Shown here piece after piece: positions 32,758 to 41,512 of a stretch of 64,000 nucleotides of DNA. Where the stretch lies: assembly GCF_048270095.1 (NCBI RefSeq), contig NZ_JBLWTL010000016.1, positions 3,452-67,451 of the forward strand, given 5' to 3'. The stretch's first letter is position 1. Each line of letters opens with the position of its first letter. This DNA is from Maricaulis sp048270095. Lineage in GTDB: Bacteria > Pseudomonadota > Alphaproteobacteria > Caulobacterales > Maricaulaceae. The notes beneath the pieces were generated by a model, which made no database searches, had not been told where the DNA came from, and saw only the letters and a program-made list of their open reading frames with translations. The position numbers and the translations under genes were made by a program.

Positions 32758-33894
32758 ATGCGCCCCTATCTCTTCTCGTTCAAAATCGGCGGTGTGGTTG
32801 TTCGCGCCGAGCCGTCCTGGCTGTTTCTGGCGCTTCTGGTCGGGTGGTCGCTGGCCGTTGGCTTTTTTCCTGATCAGAACGCGGCGCTGGGGACATCGAC
32901 CTATGTCTTTATGGCCATTTTGGGTGTGTTTGGCCTGACCTTCTCGATCATCGCGCATGAACTCTCCCACACGTTTGTCGGCCGTGCGCTCGGCATGCCG
33001 ATCAATCGCGTCACCCTGTTCATCTTCGGCGGGGCAGCCGAGCTTGAGGAGGAGCCAAAATCGCCGATGATCGAGCTGGTGATGGCGCTGGCCGGGCCCT
33101 TGATGAGCCTGTTTCTCGCCCTCGTCTTCAGCCAGCTGGCCATGCTCGATGCTACCGGCGGACCACAGGCGCCGCTCGCCATGGTGCTGGCCTATCTGGG
33201 ATTGATCAATCTCTTGCTCGGCCTGTTCAACATGTTGCCGGCCTTTCCGCTCGATGGCGGCCGTGTCCTGCGGGCCATTCTATGGCTGCTGGGCGGTGAC
33301 CGGCGCAAGGCGACGCGCTGGGCCAGTCTGGCCGGGGAGGGGTTTGCGGTCTTCTTCATTATCTCAGGCATCTATCTGTTGATCGCCACCGGCTCGCTGG
33401 CCGGGCTGTGGTGGATCGTGATCGGCTTCTTCCTGCGCAGCGCGGCGAAATCCTCACGGGTCGAGCTGGAGACGCGGCTCGCGCTGGGCGATATCAGGGT
33501 GATTGATCTGGTGGCGCCGGGTATCGAGACTGCTGATGCCGGGATGACGGTGGCCGATTTCATCGCCGGCAAGCTGGTGCGCCATCACCGTGACTGGTTT
33601 GCCGTCACCGATGGCGAGCGGCTGGTGGGCCGGGCCGGACTGGCGGAAGCCCGGGCCGTGCCGGTTGACGCGCGCGCCAGCACCCGATTGTCGGCCATCG
33701 CGGTCAAGCCGGGTGCGAATGAGCTCCTGCCGGCTCACGCGGGCGCCGACCGCGCCTTTGCCCAGATGCAGAAGCATCATTTGCTGCGCGTCTATCTGGT
33801 CGACGGCGAGCGTTTTGCCGGCACGCTGTCGATGGCGGATCTGCTGGAATATGCGCGCCTGCGCAATTTGTTCGCCGATGCGAAACTGGGCTGA
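32758..33894 (+). CDS. Site-2 protease family membrane metalloprotease
   Basis: A 378-residue intramembrane metalloprotease. The zinc motif IIAHELSHTF lies near residue 66; the second ligand is in NMLPAFPLDGGRVL near residue 165. About six hydrophobic segments precede a soluble C-terminal part with a CBS-like fold (LETRLALGDIRVIDLV onward), common in this subfamily (Rip3-like). It cleaves transmembrane proteins, but its substrate is unknown. ATG 32758 is the likely start. A perfect hairpin follows the stop. It is the first chromosomal gene after the integrated element. Confidence 0.9.
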   Translation: MRPYLFSFKIGGVVVRAEPSWLFLALLVGWSLAVGFFPDQNAALGTSTYVFMAILGVFGLTFSIIAHELSHTFVGRALGMPINRVTLFIFGGAAELEEEPKSPMIELVMALAGPLMSLFLALVFSQLAMLDATGGPQAPLAMVLAYLGLINLLLGLFNMLPAFPLDGGRVLRAILWLLGGDRRKATRWASLAGEGFAVFFIISGIYLLIATGSLAGLWWIVIGFFLRSAAKSSRVELETRLALGDIRVIDLVAPGIETADAGMTVADFIAGKLVRHHRDWFAVTDGERLVGRAGLAEARAVPVDARASTRLSAIAVKPGANELLPAHAGADRAFAQMQKHHLLRVYLVDGERFAGTLSMADLLEYARLRNLFADAKLG

Positions 33895-33896
33895 TG

Positions 33897-33923
33897 CCCG
33901 GCGCTGATTGTCTCAGCGCCGGG
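33897..33923. terminator. Hairpin between convergent genes
   Basis: An 11-bp perfect GC-rich stem (33897-33907 with 33913-33923, loop ttgtc) centred between two converging stops 36 bp apart. No T-run is evident, so it may work from either side or only as a pausing hairpin. Confidence 0.6.
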
Positions 33924-33930
33924 CCAGGCC

Positions 33931-35418
33931 CTAGCCCATCGCTTGCGAGGCCTGGCGCACATTGCGGGTCGCTGCGTCGATGCTGCGGCTGGCATTGGCG
34001 ATTTCGCGAATGCCCGAGGTTATCTGATCCACGCCGACCGCGACCTCCTGCATATTGCCGGAGATTTCCCGGGTGACGCAGGATTGTTCCTCGACGGCGC
34101 TGGCGACCGAGGAGGCCACTTCATCGATTTCCGAAATCGTCTTGCTGATCGAGGCGATCGCGTCGACCGCGTCCTGGGTCGCCTTCTGGACGTGAGCGAT
34201 CTGGCTGGCAATCCCGTCGGTCGCCTTGGCCGTCTGATTGGCCAGGCCTTTCACCTCCGAAGCGACCACCGCAAACCCCTTGCCCGCTTCACCCGCACGG
34301 GCGGCTTCGATCGTGGCGTTGAGGGCGAGCAGATTGGTCTGTTCGGAAATATCATTGATCAGCGAGATGACTTCATTGATCCGCGCGGCAGATTCCGCCA
34401 GCCCGCCCATGACGCCGCTGGTTTGCGTGGCCATGTTGACCGCATTGCGGGTGATCTCGGTGGCACGCACGAGCTGGCTGCCGATCTCATTGGCCGACGC
34501 GGCCATTTCCTCAATGCCCGCAGCGATAGACTGGACTGAGGCGGAGGTCTGTTCCGAGGTGGATGAGACCGTCGTCGCCTGGCCAGCGGCCTGGGTGACG
34601 CTGGCGGCAATCCCGTCGAGGTCGGAATCAATGCTCTTCTGCGCGGCCGCACGCTGGTGGCGCAGCTCGACCTGGGCCGTGATGTCGGTCGCGAATTTGA
34701 TCACACGATAGACAGCACCATTCATGTCGCGGATCGGATTATAGGTGGCCTGGATCCAGACCTCCCGTCCGCCCTTGCCGATGCGCAGGAATTCAGCGGA
34801 TTGAAATTGACCGGCCCGCAGCTCGTCCCAGAACTTCCGGTAGGCATCGGTGTCACGCTCATCAACCGGGACAAAAATTGAGTGATGCTTGCCGGCGATC
34901 TCATTGAGCGGATAGCCCATGGCGCCGAGAAAATTCTCATTGGCGGTCAGAATAGTGCCATCGAGTTCGAACTCGATCACGGCTTGCGAATTATGGATCG
35001 CGTCGATCTGTCCCTGGGCATGCGCCGCGTCGAGTTTTTGCTGGGTTATATCGGTCGCGAATTTGACGACTTTGCAGACCTTTCCTGCGCGGTCGAGAAC
35101 GGGATTATAGCTGGCCTGGATCCAGATTTCCTTGCCGCCCTTGGCGATACGCCTGAATTCGGCAGCGTTGAACTCGCCCTTTGCCAGATTCGCCCAGAAT
35201 TGGCGGTAGGCCGGGGACGCCCGCTCGGCCGGGTCGACAAACAGGCTGTGATGCTGGCCGCTGATTTCCGCGAGGCTATACCCCATGGCGTCGAGAAAAT
35301 TGGCATTCGCGGTGAGAATGGTCCCGTCCGGCTTGAACTCGATAATGGCCTGGGATCGGCCCAGGGCTTCAAGCGTGGCACTGGCAGTGCCGCCGCCGGG
35401 ATTGAATACGGATTTCAT
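33931..35418 (-). CDS. Methyl-accepting chemotaxis protein with two PAS domains, cytoplasmic
   Basis: A 495-residue receptor lacking transmembrane segments. Two very similar PAS repeats (residues about 15-130 and 137-252, each with EFELDGTILTANENFL-like core and KGGKEIWIQASYNP) precede a methyl-accepting signalling domain. The domain's hairpin tip reads ISEQTNLLALNATIEAARAG. PAS domains of this kind often bind flavin or haem, so it may sense redox or oxygen. Start ATG 35418. No other chemotaxis gene is in the window. Confidence 0.92.
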   Translation of the reverse strand: MKSVFNPGGGTASATLEALGRSQAIIEFKPDGTILTANANFLDAMGYSLAEISGQHHSLFVDPAERASPAYRQFWANLAKGEFNAAEFRRIAKGGKEIWIQASYNPVLDRAGKVCKVVKFATDITQQKLDAAHAQGQIDAIHNSQAVIEFELDGTILTANENFLGAMGYPLNEIAGKHHSIFVPVDERDTDAYRKFWDELRAGQFQSAEFLRIGKGGREVWIQATYNPIRDMNGAVYRVIKFATDITAQVELRHQRAAAQKSIDSDLDGIAASVTQAAGQATTVSSTSEQTSASVQSIAAGIEEMAASANEIGSQLVRATEITRNAVNMATQTSGVMGGLAESAARINEVISLINDISEQTNLLALNATIEAARAGEAGKGFAVVASEVKGLANQTAKATDGIASQIAHVQKATQDAVDAIASISKTISEIDEVASSVASAVEEQSCVTREISGNMQEVAVGVDQITSGIREIANASRSIDAATRNVRQASQAMG

Positions 35419-35763
35419 GACTGGCTCCCCCGAATGCCGCCCCCAAAACGGGCAGGCAGGCGGGGAAAATGCATCAAGCAAGGTTAACGGAACGCTACGT
35501 CCCGGACGATGGTCTTTTCGTAAGGCTTTATAATTGTGAGGAAAAACACCCGTAACATGTGTTAATGCCATCGCTCTCGCGTGGCGTGTGGTCGACCGCT
35601 CCGCATAACCCTGTGGTTGTGTTAGACTCTTTGGGGCGCTTGCGGTTGGCCTGGTTTATGCGCGCCATCGACCCGGTTTCGGCCTGGGGTTCGGGGTCCA
35701 TTGAGCGGCGCGCCAGACCGCCCGCACCGGGGTGCAGGCGGTCTGGCTCAAGGCCCGGGCGGA
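35419..35763. other. Intergenic region upstream of the chemoreceptor
   Basis: It holds the chemoreceptor promoter region and, at 35712-35747, the hairpin after the TonB-receptor gene. An open frame near 35559 has no ribosome-binding site or similarity. No gene is supported. Confidence 0.5.
35712..35747 (-). terminator. Probable terminator of the TonB receptor gene
   Basis: An 11-bp perfect stem (35712-35722 with 35737-35747), extended by an inner gcacc/ggtgc pairing, 16 bp past the receptor stop on the minus strand. No clear T-run. Confidence 0.55.
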
Positions 35764-37860
35764 TCAGCCTTGCAGGCTGAGCCGCAAACCGAGTGACCGG
35801 CCACTGCCCGGCAGACGCTCACCGAGGCCGACATCCGATCCGGCATTGCGGTTATAGCCGCCCAGATGCTGGCGATAGGTCTGGTCGAACAGGTTCTCGA
35901 CCCCCGCCGACAGGCTGACGCCTTCGCGAGGCGTCCAGCTGCCATAGAGATTGACCAGCACGAAGCCCGGCGTCTCAACTTCCGAATTGGAGGTTGAAAC
36001 CTCGCTCTGCCGCGCCACGGCGACGGTCTCCAGGGTCGCCGACCAATGGGCGGCATCGCGGCTCAGGCCAAGCCGCAGGCTGGGAGGGGCGATACGGTAG
36101 AGATTATCGTCGATATCGCGTCGCTCGCCGCGCACCCAGGAGGCGGTGCCGTCGAGATGCCAGTCCGTATTGAAGCGATAGCCAAAATCCAGATCGAGCC
36201 CGTAAAGCCGGGCATCGGTATTGGCAAAGCGCAGCGGTGTCGGATCACCATTCATGGCCGAGACCATCTCGACGGGCGTATCGATCACGCCCGGCGTGGT
36301 GTCATAGGGCACGCCCTGGATGAAATCATCGACCGAGCGGTAAAACACGGTCGGCCGGGCATAGGCAGCGCCCGAGGCCCAGTCCAGACCCGCCTCGGCG
36401 ATCCACGCGGTTTCCGGTGTCAGGTCCGGGTTGCCGACATAGGTATTGCCGTCGGCCAGCCCTCCCGAGGCTTCGGTCGGCAGCCAGGCAAAGCGTTCGA
36501 CATAACCGGGTGCCCGGGTCTTGCGGGCCAGGGTCAGGCGTAGCGTGGTGGTTTCGCTGACCGGGTGCCACAGGCGCGCGACGGCGTCGAGCGTGGTGTC
36601 GTCCAGGCGCCGGTCCGTCGCATTGAAGGCCATCGCCAGCATGCCCGGCATGGCCGGGGCGGCGGTGCCGACCGAGGCCGGGCCGGCTTCGGCCCTGTGC
36701 CGGTCGGCGCGCAGACCCAGCTCGGTCTGCCATCCGCCGACCTCGCCGGTCCATTCGGCAAAGGCGCCGGTGCGTTCCATGGTGATACCGGACAGGGAAT
36801 TGAGTACGAAATTGGCATTGTTCGGGTTGGTGATGACGAGGTCGTGTTCAGCCTGTTCGCCGTCGACGCCGAGGCGCAGTGAGCCGCCCAGCGCCGCAAA
36901 TGCGGCATCGCCGCCGCCGGACAGGGTGCGCGCTGTTGCCAGGGATTCGCGATACATTGCGGCCATGGCCGGTGCGGGGCGGAGGTCGTAATTATTCATC
37001 GCATGCGCGATATCGGCGATGGCGAGATGCGCACTCACATTCACACCATCCCAGTCACCGCGATAGCCGATACGGGCGAAATCGGTGTCGAAATAGCGGA
37101 TATCCATGGCGAAGGGCGGATTGCCCGTCGCATTGGTTTCCTGGCGCCGCAGGTCGAGACTGAATTCATGCACGCCGGTGCGGTAGCCGAGCCCTGCACC
37201 GTAGACGAGCCGTTCATGGGCCGAGTCGCCAATCATGCCACCGGGCCAGCTGACATCATCGCCGGATTCGCTCGAGCCGAGCAGCTGGACACGGAACTGG
37301 TCATTGGCGATCCCGACCACGCCGCCGATCGAGCGGCTGTCGTCGGCGGTCCGGCCGGCCACGGTCAGGTCATAACGGGTCTGCCATTGCCCGGTCTCGC
37401 CAAACCCGACCTGTTTGAAGACCGTATTGACGCCGCCAGCGAGGCCAGGGCCGCTGCGCACCGGGCTGACACTGCGGTCGACCTCGATCCGTTCGATCAG
37501 GGCGATCGGCGCATAATGCAGTGGCGGATCCATCAGGTTGGGGCCGCCGGATTCAAAATTCTGGCCATCAATGCGCAGATTGATCCGCCCGCCGGACAGG
37601 CCGCGATACTGGACCTGGCTGGACAACACGCCATTGCCGACGGCTGCGGCGCCGGGCAGGCGGGCGATCAGGGCTGCGGCATCCGGGCCGGAGGGCGGCA
37701 GGGTCGCCGGGTCGAGCCGGTCGATCTGGCCGGTGTCGAGCTGATGGCCCGAAACACTGATGATATCGGTGAGGGGAGAGGCGTCCTGGGCGAGCGCCGG
37801 CATGGCGGCCAGGCAGGACAGGGCGAGCACGCTCGCCGAATTCAGGATAATACGTGACAT
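35764..37860 (-). CDS. TonB-dependent outer-membrane receptor, possibly for copper
   Basis: A 698-residue receptor. Signal peptide at residues 1-24 (ending MPALAQ), then a plug domain (about 40-150; QVQYRGLSGGRINLRIDGQ) and a beta-barrel with the typical closing aromatic repeats (VENLFDQTYRQHLGGYNRN). It resembles copper-type receptors of the NosA/OprC group, an inference supported by the DUF2946 gene 63 bp upstream in the same direction. Start ATG 37860. Substrate not proven. A hairpin ends the transcript. Confidence 0.88.
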   Translation of the reverse strand: MSRIILNSASVLALSCLAAMPALAQDASPLTDIISVSGHQLDTGQIDRLDPATLPPSGPDAAALIARLPGAAAVGNGVLSSQVQYRGLSGGRINLRIDGQNFESGGPNLMDPPLHYAPIALIERIEVDRSVSPVRSGPGLAGGVNTVFKQVGFGETGQWQTRYDLTVAGRTADDSRSIGGVVGIANDQFRVQLLGSSESGDDVSWPGGMIGDSAHERLVYGAGLGYRTGVHEFSLDLRRQETNATGNPPFAMDIRYFDTDFARIGYRGDWDGVNVSAHLAIADIAHAMNNYDLRPAPAMAAMYRESLATARTLSGGGDAAFAALGGSLRLGVDGEQAEHDLVITNPNNANFVLNSLSGITMERTGAFAEWTGEVGGWQTELGLRADRHRAEAGPASVGTAAPAMPGMLAMAFNATDRRLDDTTLDAVARLWHPVSETTTLRLTLARKTRAPGYVERFAWLPTEASGGLADGNTYVGNPDLTPETAWIAEAGLDWASGAAYARPTVFYRSVDDFIQGVPYDTTPGVIDTPVEMVSAMNGDPTPLRFANTDARLYGLDLDFGYRFNTDWHLDGTASWVRGERRDIDDNLYRIAPPSLRLGLSRDAAHWSATLETVAVARQSEVSTSNSEVETPGFVLVNLYGSWTPREGVSLSAGVENLFDQTYRQHLGGYNRNAGSDVGLGERLPGSGRSLGLRLSLQG

Positions 37861-37923
37861 GAATAGCTCCGCGGCGACCCGCTCGGGCCGCCCTCTGACG
37901 GTCAATCTGAAGGGTTTGAAAAC

Positions 37924-38340
37924 TCAGAGACGTGCAGGTGGGGCCCGGACAGGCGGGCCAGGACGGCGGAGGGGCGCCGGGGCAATCGTGTCGGCTGGCA
38001 GAGCCCCCCGTGTGAGGGGCAGGACATGGACCAGGGTGGACGGCGTTTGCGGCAGGGCGGCGATGGCTGCGCTGGCGCTGGCAAAGGCGCAGGGCTGGCT
38101 CGAGCCGGCATCATTTGAGGGCAGATTACTGCCGGTCCGGGTTTCCCCGGTTGCCAGGTCGATCCAGCGTTGTTCGGCGCCATGGCCGGTACAGAAGACG
38201 ACCGAAATCGTGCCCGATGCGCTGTCGCGATCGAGCATAAAGCCCTGGGGCAGGCTGGCCTGGATGCCAGCCGCCAGCAGCGCAAGGACCAATATCCCTT
38301 GCGCCCACAATGTCCGGCCCTGGCGCAGCATCGTCAGCAT
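37924..38340 (-). CDS. DUF2946-like small exported protein
   Basis: A 138-residue protein with a hydrophobic N-terminus (GILVLALLAAGIQASLPQGF), as in the DUF2946 family, whose genes commonly neighbour copper-uptake receptors. It has two cysteines (VVFCTGHG, SQPCAF) and a proline-rich, basic C-terminus. ATG 38340 is preferred over ATG 38436, which would overlap the divergent glycosylase start. Probably the first gene of the receptor transcript; possibly a metal chaperone, unproven. Confidence 0.65.
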   Translation of the reverse strand: MLTMLRQGRTLWAQGILVLALLAAGIQASLPQGFMLDRDSASGTISVVFCTGHGAEQRWIDLATGETRTGSNLPSNDAGSSQPCAFASASAAIAALPQTPSTLVHVLPLTRGALPADTIAPAPLRRPGPPVRAPPARL

Positions 38341-38434
38341 AGGCGCGGCGGTAACATGACCGCTGGCCTGCTGCCATGCGACAAAGGCGTCACCGGGCTT
38401 CCACGCCTGTCGCGGGCGCGCTAGCGTGACTGCC

Positions 38435-39058
38435 ATGACACATCACGCCATACACCATCACCTTGTCGCTGCCGCCGGCGATCTTTCGCCCGCGCTTGAG
38501 GCGGCGCTGATCCGGCTCGGCCCGCTGGAATTTCCACGCCGCGACAGCCAGCCCTTCCCGCACTATCTGTGCCGCGCCATCTCCGGCCAGCAGATCTCGG
38601 TCAAGGCGGCGCAGAGCATTTGGGCACGGGTCGAGGACAGCGCTGGCGACGCGCCGCTGCTCGATCATTTCGTACCGGAAAATACCGATGTCTTGCGAGC
38701 CTGCGGCCTGTCGGGTGCCAAGACGAGAACCATTATCACGATCGCTGATACCCACAGGAATGTCGGGCTCGATACCGATGAATTGCGGGCCTTGAGCATT
38801 GCGGAACGCACCGCCCGGCTGACCGCGATCTGGGGCGTGGGGCAATGGACCGCCGACATGATGAATATGTTCTATTTCGGCGAACCCGATATCTGGCCCG
38901 ATGGCGATGTCGCCGCCCGCAAGACACTGGAACGCCTGACCTCGAAACGCCGCAAGACGGTGCGAAGCGCGCAACGTTTCAAGCCCTACCGGTCCTGGCT
39001 GGCGCTCTATATGTGGGCCCATGCCGACGCGCCGCCGGACGGGCAAGCTGTGGGGTAG
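38435..39058 (+). CDS. DNA-3-methyladenine glycosylase (AlkA-like, HhH-GPD)
   Basis: A 207-residue base-excision glycosylase. Its helix-hairpin-helix and catalytic region reads LTAIWGVGQWTADMMNMFYF, then GEPDIWPDGDVAARKTL, where Asp is the catalytic acid. AISGQQISVKAAQSIW is the typical N-terminal helix. The short form lacks AlkA's extra N-terminal domain. It removes alkylated bases such as 3-methyladenine. ATG 38435 is chosen over an upstream GTG at 38426. Divergent from the DUF2946 gene. Confidence 0.88.
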   Translation: MTHHAIHHHLVAAAGDLSPALEAALIRLGPLEFPRRDSQPFPHYLCRAISGQQISVKAAQSIWARVEDSAGDAPLLDHFVPENTDVLRACGLSGAKTRTIITIADTHRNVGLDTDELRALSIAERTARLTAIWGVGQWTADMMNMFYFGEPDIWPDGDVAARKTLERLTSKRRKTVRSAQRFKPYRSWLALYMWAHADAPPDGQAVG

Positions 39059-39115
39059 GGTGGCGATTGGCGGCTGTACCAAAATTTGGTATTGTGGCCA
39101 TCACAGGAGGCTCCG

Positions 39116-39358
39116 ATGGGCAAGAATACCAGTTTTTCGGTTGGCGAACATTTCGCCGACTTCATCCACCAGCAAGTCGAGCACGGCCGCTTCGGATCCG
39201 CCAGCGAAGTGGTGCGCGCCGGTTTGCGATTGCTGGAGAGTGAGGAAAACCAACTTCAGGCCCTGCGCCAAGCGTTGGCTGAAGGTGAAGCGAGTGGCAG
39301 GGCCGTTCCCTTTGACATTGACCGGTTCCTGGCCAGAAAACATGCCGAGCGATCGTGA
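39116..39358 (+). CDS. ParD-type antitoxin
   Basis: An 80-residue ribbon-helix-helix antitoxin (MGKNTSFSVGEHFADFIHQQ), with ASEVVRAGLRLLESEE typical of ParD/CC2985 families. It represses its own promoter and blocks ParE gyrase toxin. ATG 39116 follows AGGAGG. The gene overlaps the start of a ParE frame by 17 bp, the usual antitoxin-first order, but the toxin is broken by a stop codon. Confidence 0.88.
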   Translation: MGKNTSFSVGEHFADFIHQQVEHGRFGSASEVVRAGLRLLESEENQLQALRQALAEGEASGRAVPFDIDRFLARKHAERS

Positions 39359-39668
39359 ACCCGGCTATTTTCTGAGCCGCGCCGCCGAGCGCGATCTCGA
39401 CCTCATCTGGGATTATACGTCGCAGCAATGAGGGATCAGCCAGGCCGATACCTATCTCCGCCGAATCCATGCCGCCCTGGCAAGGCTCCCCGACTTCCCT
39501 GGCGCCGGTCATGCGGTGGACGAAATTCGACAGGGCTATCGTGTCCTGCCGATTGAAGCGCGTTGCGCCTTCTACCGGACCATGAAAGATGGCATCGAAG
39601 TCGTTCGGATCCTGCATGGGCGGATGGCTGCGCGGGGGAAGTTTGCGGTGGCCAAACAGGGCGAATGA
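39342..39668 (+). pseudogene. ParE-type toxin with in-frame stop
   Basis: In the frame from ATG 39342 the protein reads as a ParE toxin (LSRAAERDLDLIWDYTSQQ) but hits TGA at 39429. After it the frame continues with the family's second half (GISQADTYLRRIHAALARLP, then GYRVLPIEARCAFYR and VVRILHGRM) to 39668. Most ParE proteins have tryptophan-glycine at this spot, so a TGG to TGA change is the simplest explanation. The toxin is thus probably inactive unless read through. Confidence 0.85.
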
Positions 39669-39802
39669 GCCAGCTACAAACCTCACTCGACACGTCCCGT
39701 GCCCGCCCCTAATCTCGACCTGAACAGTGTTCACGCCTGCGGCCAAATCCAACGAGCCGGGCGGAACCGGTCGATAAATGTCGATAGACAAGGGACGATA
39801 TC

Positions 39803-40765
39803 ATGGCTGAACCAGACATCCTGAAGGGCAGACTGCGGCTGCCAGTGATTGGCGCACCGCTTTTCATCATCTCCAATCCCGACCTCGTGATTGCCCAGTG
39901 CAAGGCCGGGATCGTCGGTTCCTTTCCCTCGCTCAATGCGCGGCCCATCAGTCAGCTCGACGAATGGCTCGACCAGATCACGTCCGAGCTGGACAGCTAT
40001 AATCGCGCCAATCCGGACAAGCCGGCGGCGCCATTTGCGGTCAATCAGATCGTCCATCGCTCCAATGGACGCCTGCAGGAAGATCTCGCCCTGTGCGAGA
40101 AATACAAGGCGCCGATCGTCATCACCTCGCTGGGCGCCCAGGCCGAGCTGAACCAGGCCGTGCAGTCCTGGGGCGGTATCACCCTGCATGATGTGATCAA
40201 TCAGCGCTTTGCCCACAAGGCGATCGAAAAGGGCGCAACCGGCCTGATCTGCGTTTCAGCCGGGGCTGGCGGTCATGCCGGCGCGCTGTCGCCCTTCGCC
40301 TTCGTGGCGGAAACCCGCGCCTGGTTTGACGGACCGATCCTGTGTTCCGGCGCCATCTCGACCGGCGGCGGCGTCCTCGCCGCCCAGGCCATGGGTGCCG
40401 ATTATGCCTATATCGGCTCGGCCTTCATCGCGACCGCGGAGGCGCGCTGCGAGCAGGCCTACAAACAGGGCATTGTCGAAGGCAGTGCCGAGGATATCGT
40501 CTACACCAACCTCTTCACCGGCGTGCACGGCAATTATCTCAAGGCTTCGATCGCTGCCGCCGGGCTCGATCCGGACAATCTGCCCGAAAGCGACCCGTCA
40601 GCGATGAATTTCGGATCCGGTGGTGGATCCGATGCCAAGGCCTGGAAGGATATCTGGGGCTCGGGCCAGGGGATTGGTTCGATCAAGTCCGTGCAATCAG
40701 CCGGCGATTATATCGACCAGCTGGTGGCGGAATATGCCGCGGCGAAGGCGAAAGTCTGCGGCTAG
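39803..40765 (+). CDS. Nitronate monooxygenase-type FMN enzyme
   Basis: A 320-residue TIM-barrel flavoprotein of the 2-nitropropane dioxygenase class. The FMN phosphate-binding region is SAGAGGHAGALSPFAF near residue 155; GAISTGGGVLAAQAMGADYA and GSAFIATAEA follow, as in the family. It oxidises nitronates, detoxifying propionate-3-nitronate or nitroalkanes. ATG 39803 starts it. It is convergent with the HAD gene (5 bp between stops). Confidence 0.9.
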   Translation: MAEPDILKGRLRLPVIGAPLFIISNPDLVIAQCKAGIVGSFPSLNARPISQLDEWLDQITSELDSYNRANPDKPAAPFAVNQIVHRSNGRLQEDLALCEKYKAPIVITSLGAQAELNQAVQSWGGITLHDVINQRFAHKAIEKGATGLICVSAGAGGHAGALSPFAFVAETRAWFDGPILCSGAISTGGGVLAAQAMGADYAYIGSAFIATAEARCEQAYKQGIVEGSAEDIVYTNLFTGVHGNYLKASIAAAGLDPDNLPESDPSAMNFGSGGGSDAKAWKDIWGSGQGIGSIKSVQSAGDYIDQLVAEYAAAKAKVCG

Positions 40766-40770
40766 GGCGA

Positions 40771-41430
40771 TCAGGCGCGCTGTGTTGCCGGCTCTGCCGG
40801 GGCAATGCAGCGCGCAATTTCGCCCGGCGTTTCATAGAGATGGTCCGGCCCGCTGGCCGCGAGGATTTCGGGCGTCGCGAAGCCCCAGATGACCGCGCCG
40901 CAGCCGCAACCGGCTTCGCGGGCGGCGTCGATATCGCGCACTTCATCGCCGATGCACAGGGTGCGGGACGGTGTGCTGCCGGCCTTGCGGATGACTTTGC
41001 GGAACACGGCGGCCTTGCCAAACAGCGCCGCGCCACAGGCGAAATGGCTGACCAGGGCGACGAGGTCGGAGCCCATCACCTGCCGGATTGCGTCCTCGCC
41101 GTTCGAGCTGACCACGGCAATTGTGATCCCGGCCGCGTGCAATTGCTGCAGCAGCTCGGCAATCCCCTCGAACAGGGTAATCTGGTCGATATTGTCGGCG
41201 GCGCGCGCGCGGACATCGGCGGCGATGAAGGGCAGTTTCCAGGCCGGAATTGCCAGCTCGTCCATGATGGCCTTGGGCGTCATGCCGCGCAGCGTTTCGG
41301 CGCGGTCCTCGCAGATCGGGTTGAGGCCATGCTTTTCGACGACGTCGGACAAGGCGGTGCGGAACCAGGTCAGGCTGTCGGCCAGCGTGCCGTCGAAATC
41401 GAAGACCACAAGGTCGTAACGCAAGGTCAA
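40771..41430 (-). CDS. HAD-family phosphatase (phosphoglycolate-phosphatase-like)
   Basis: A 219-residue haloacid-dehalogenase hydrolase. Motif I is VVFDFDGTLADS (nucleophile Asp near residue 11), motif II VVSSNGE, and motif IV CIGDEVRDIDAA. A helical cap falls between residues 20 and 85. Family members hydrolyse phosphoglycolate or other small phosphates. The start is a TTG at 41430, with GGAG seven bases upstream; no ATG is available nearby. Substrate unknown. Confidence 0.82.
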   Translation of the reverse strand: MTLRYDLVVFDFDGTLADSLTWFRTALSDVVEKHGLNPICEDRAETLRGMTPKAIMDELAIPAWKLPFIAADVRARAADNIDQITLFEGIAELLQQLHAAGITIAVVSSNGEDAIRQVMGSDLVALVSHFACGAALFGKAAVFRKVIRKAGSTPSRTLCIGDEVRDIDAAREAGCGCGAVIWGFATPEILAASGPDHLYETPGEIARCIAPAEPATQRA

Positions 41431-41512
41431 ATCGAAACTCCGGCGGGCAGCAAAAAGGGGCCAGCTGGCGCTGACCCCTTCAGGCTTGCAGATTCTTCTG
41501 GCGCTTGCACCC

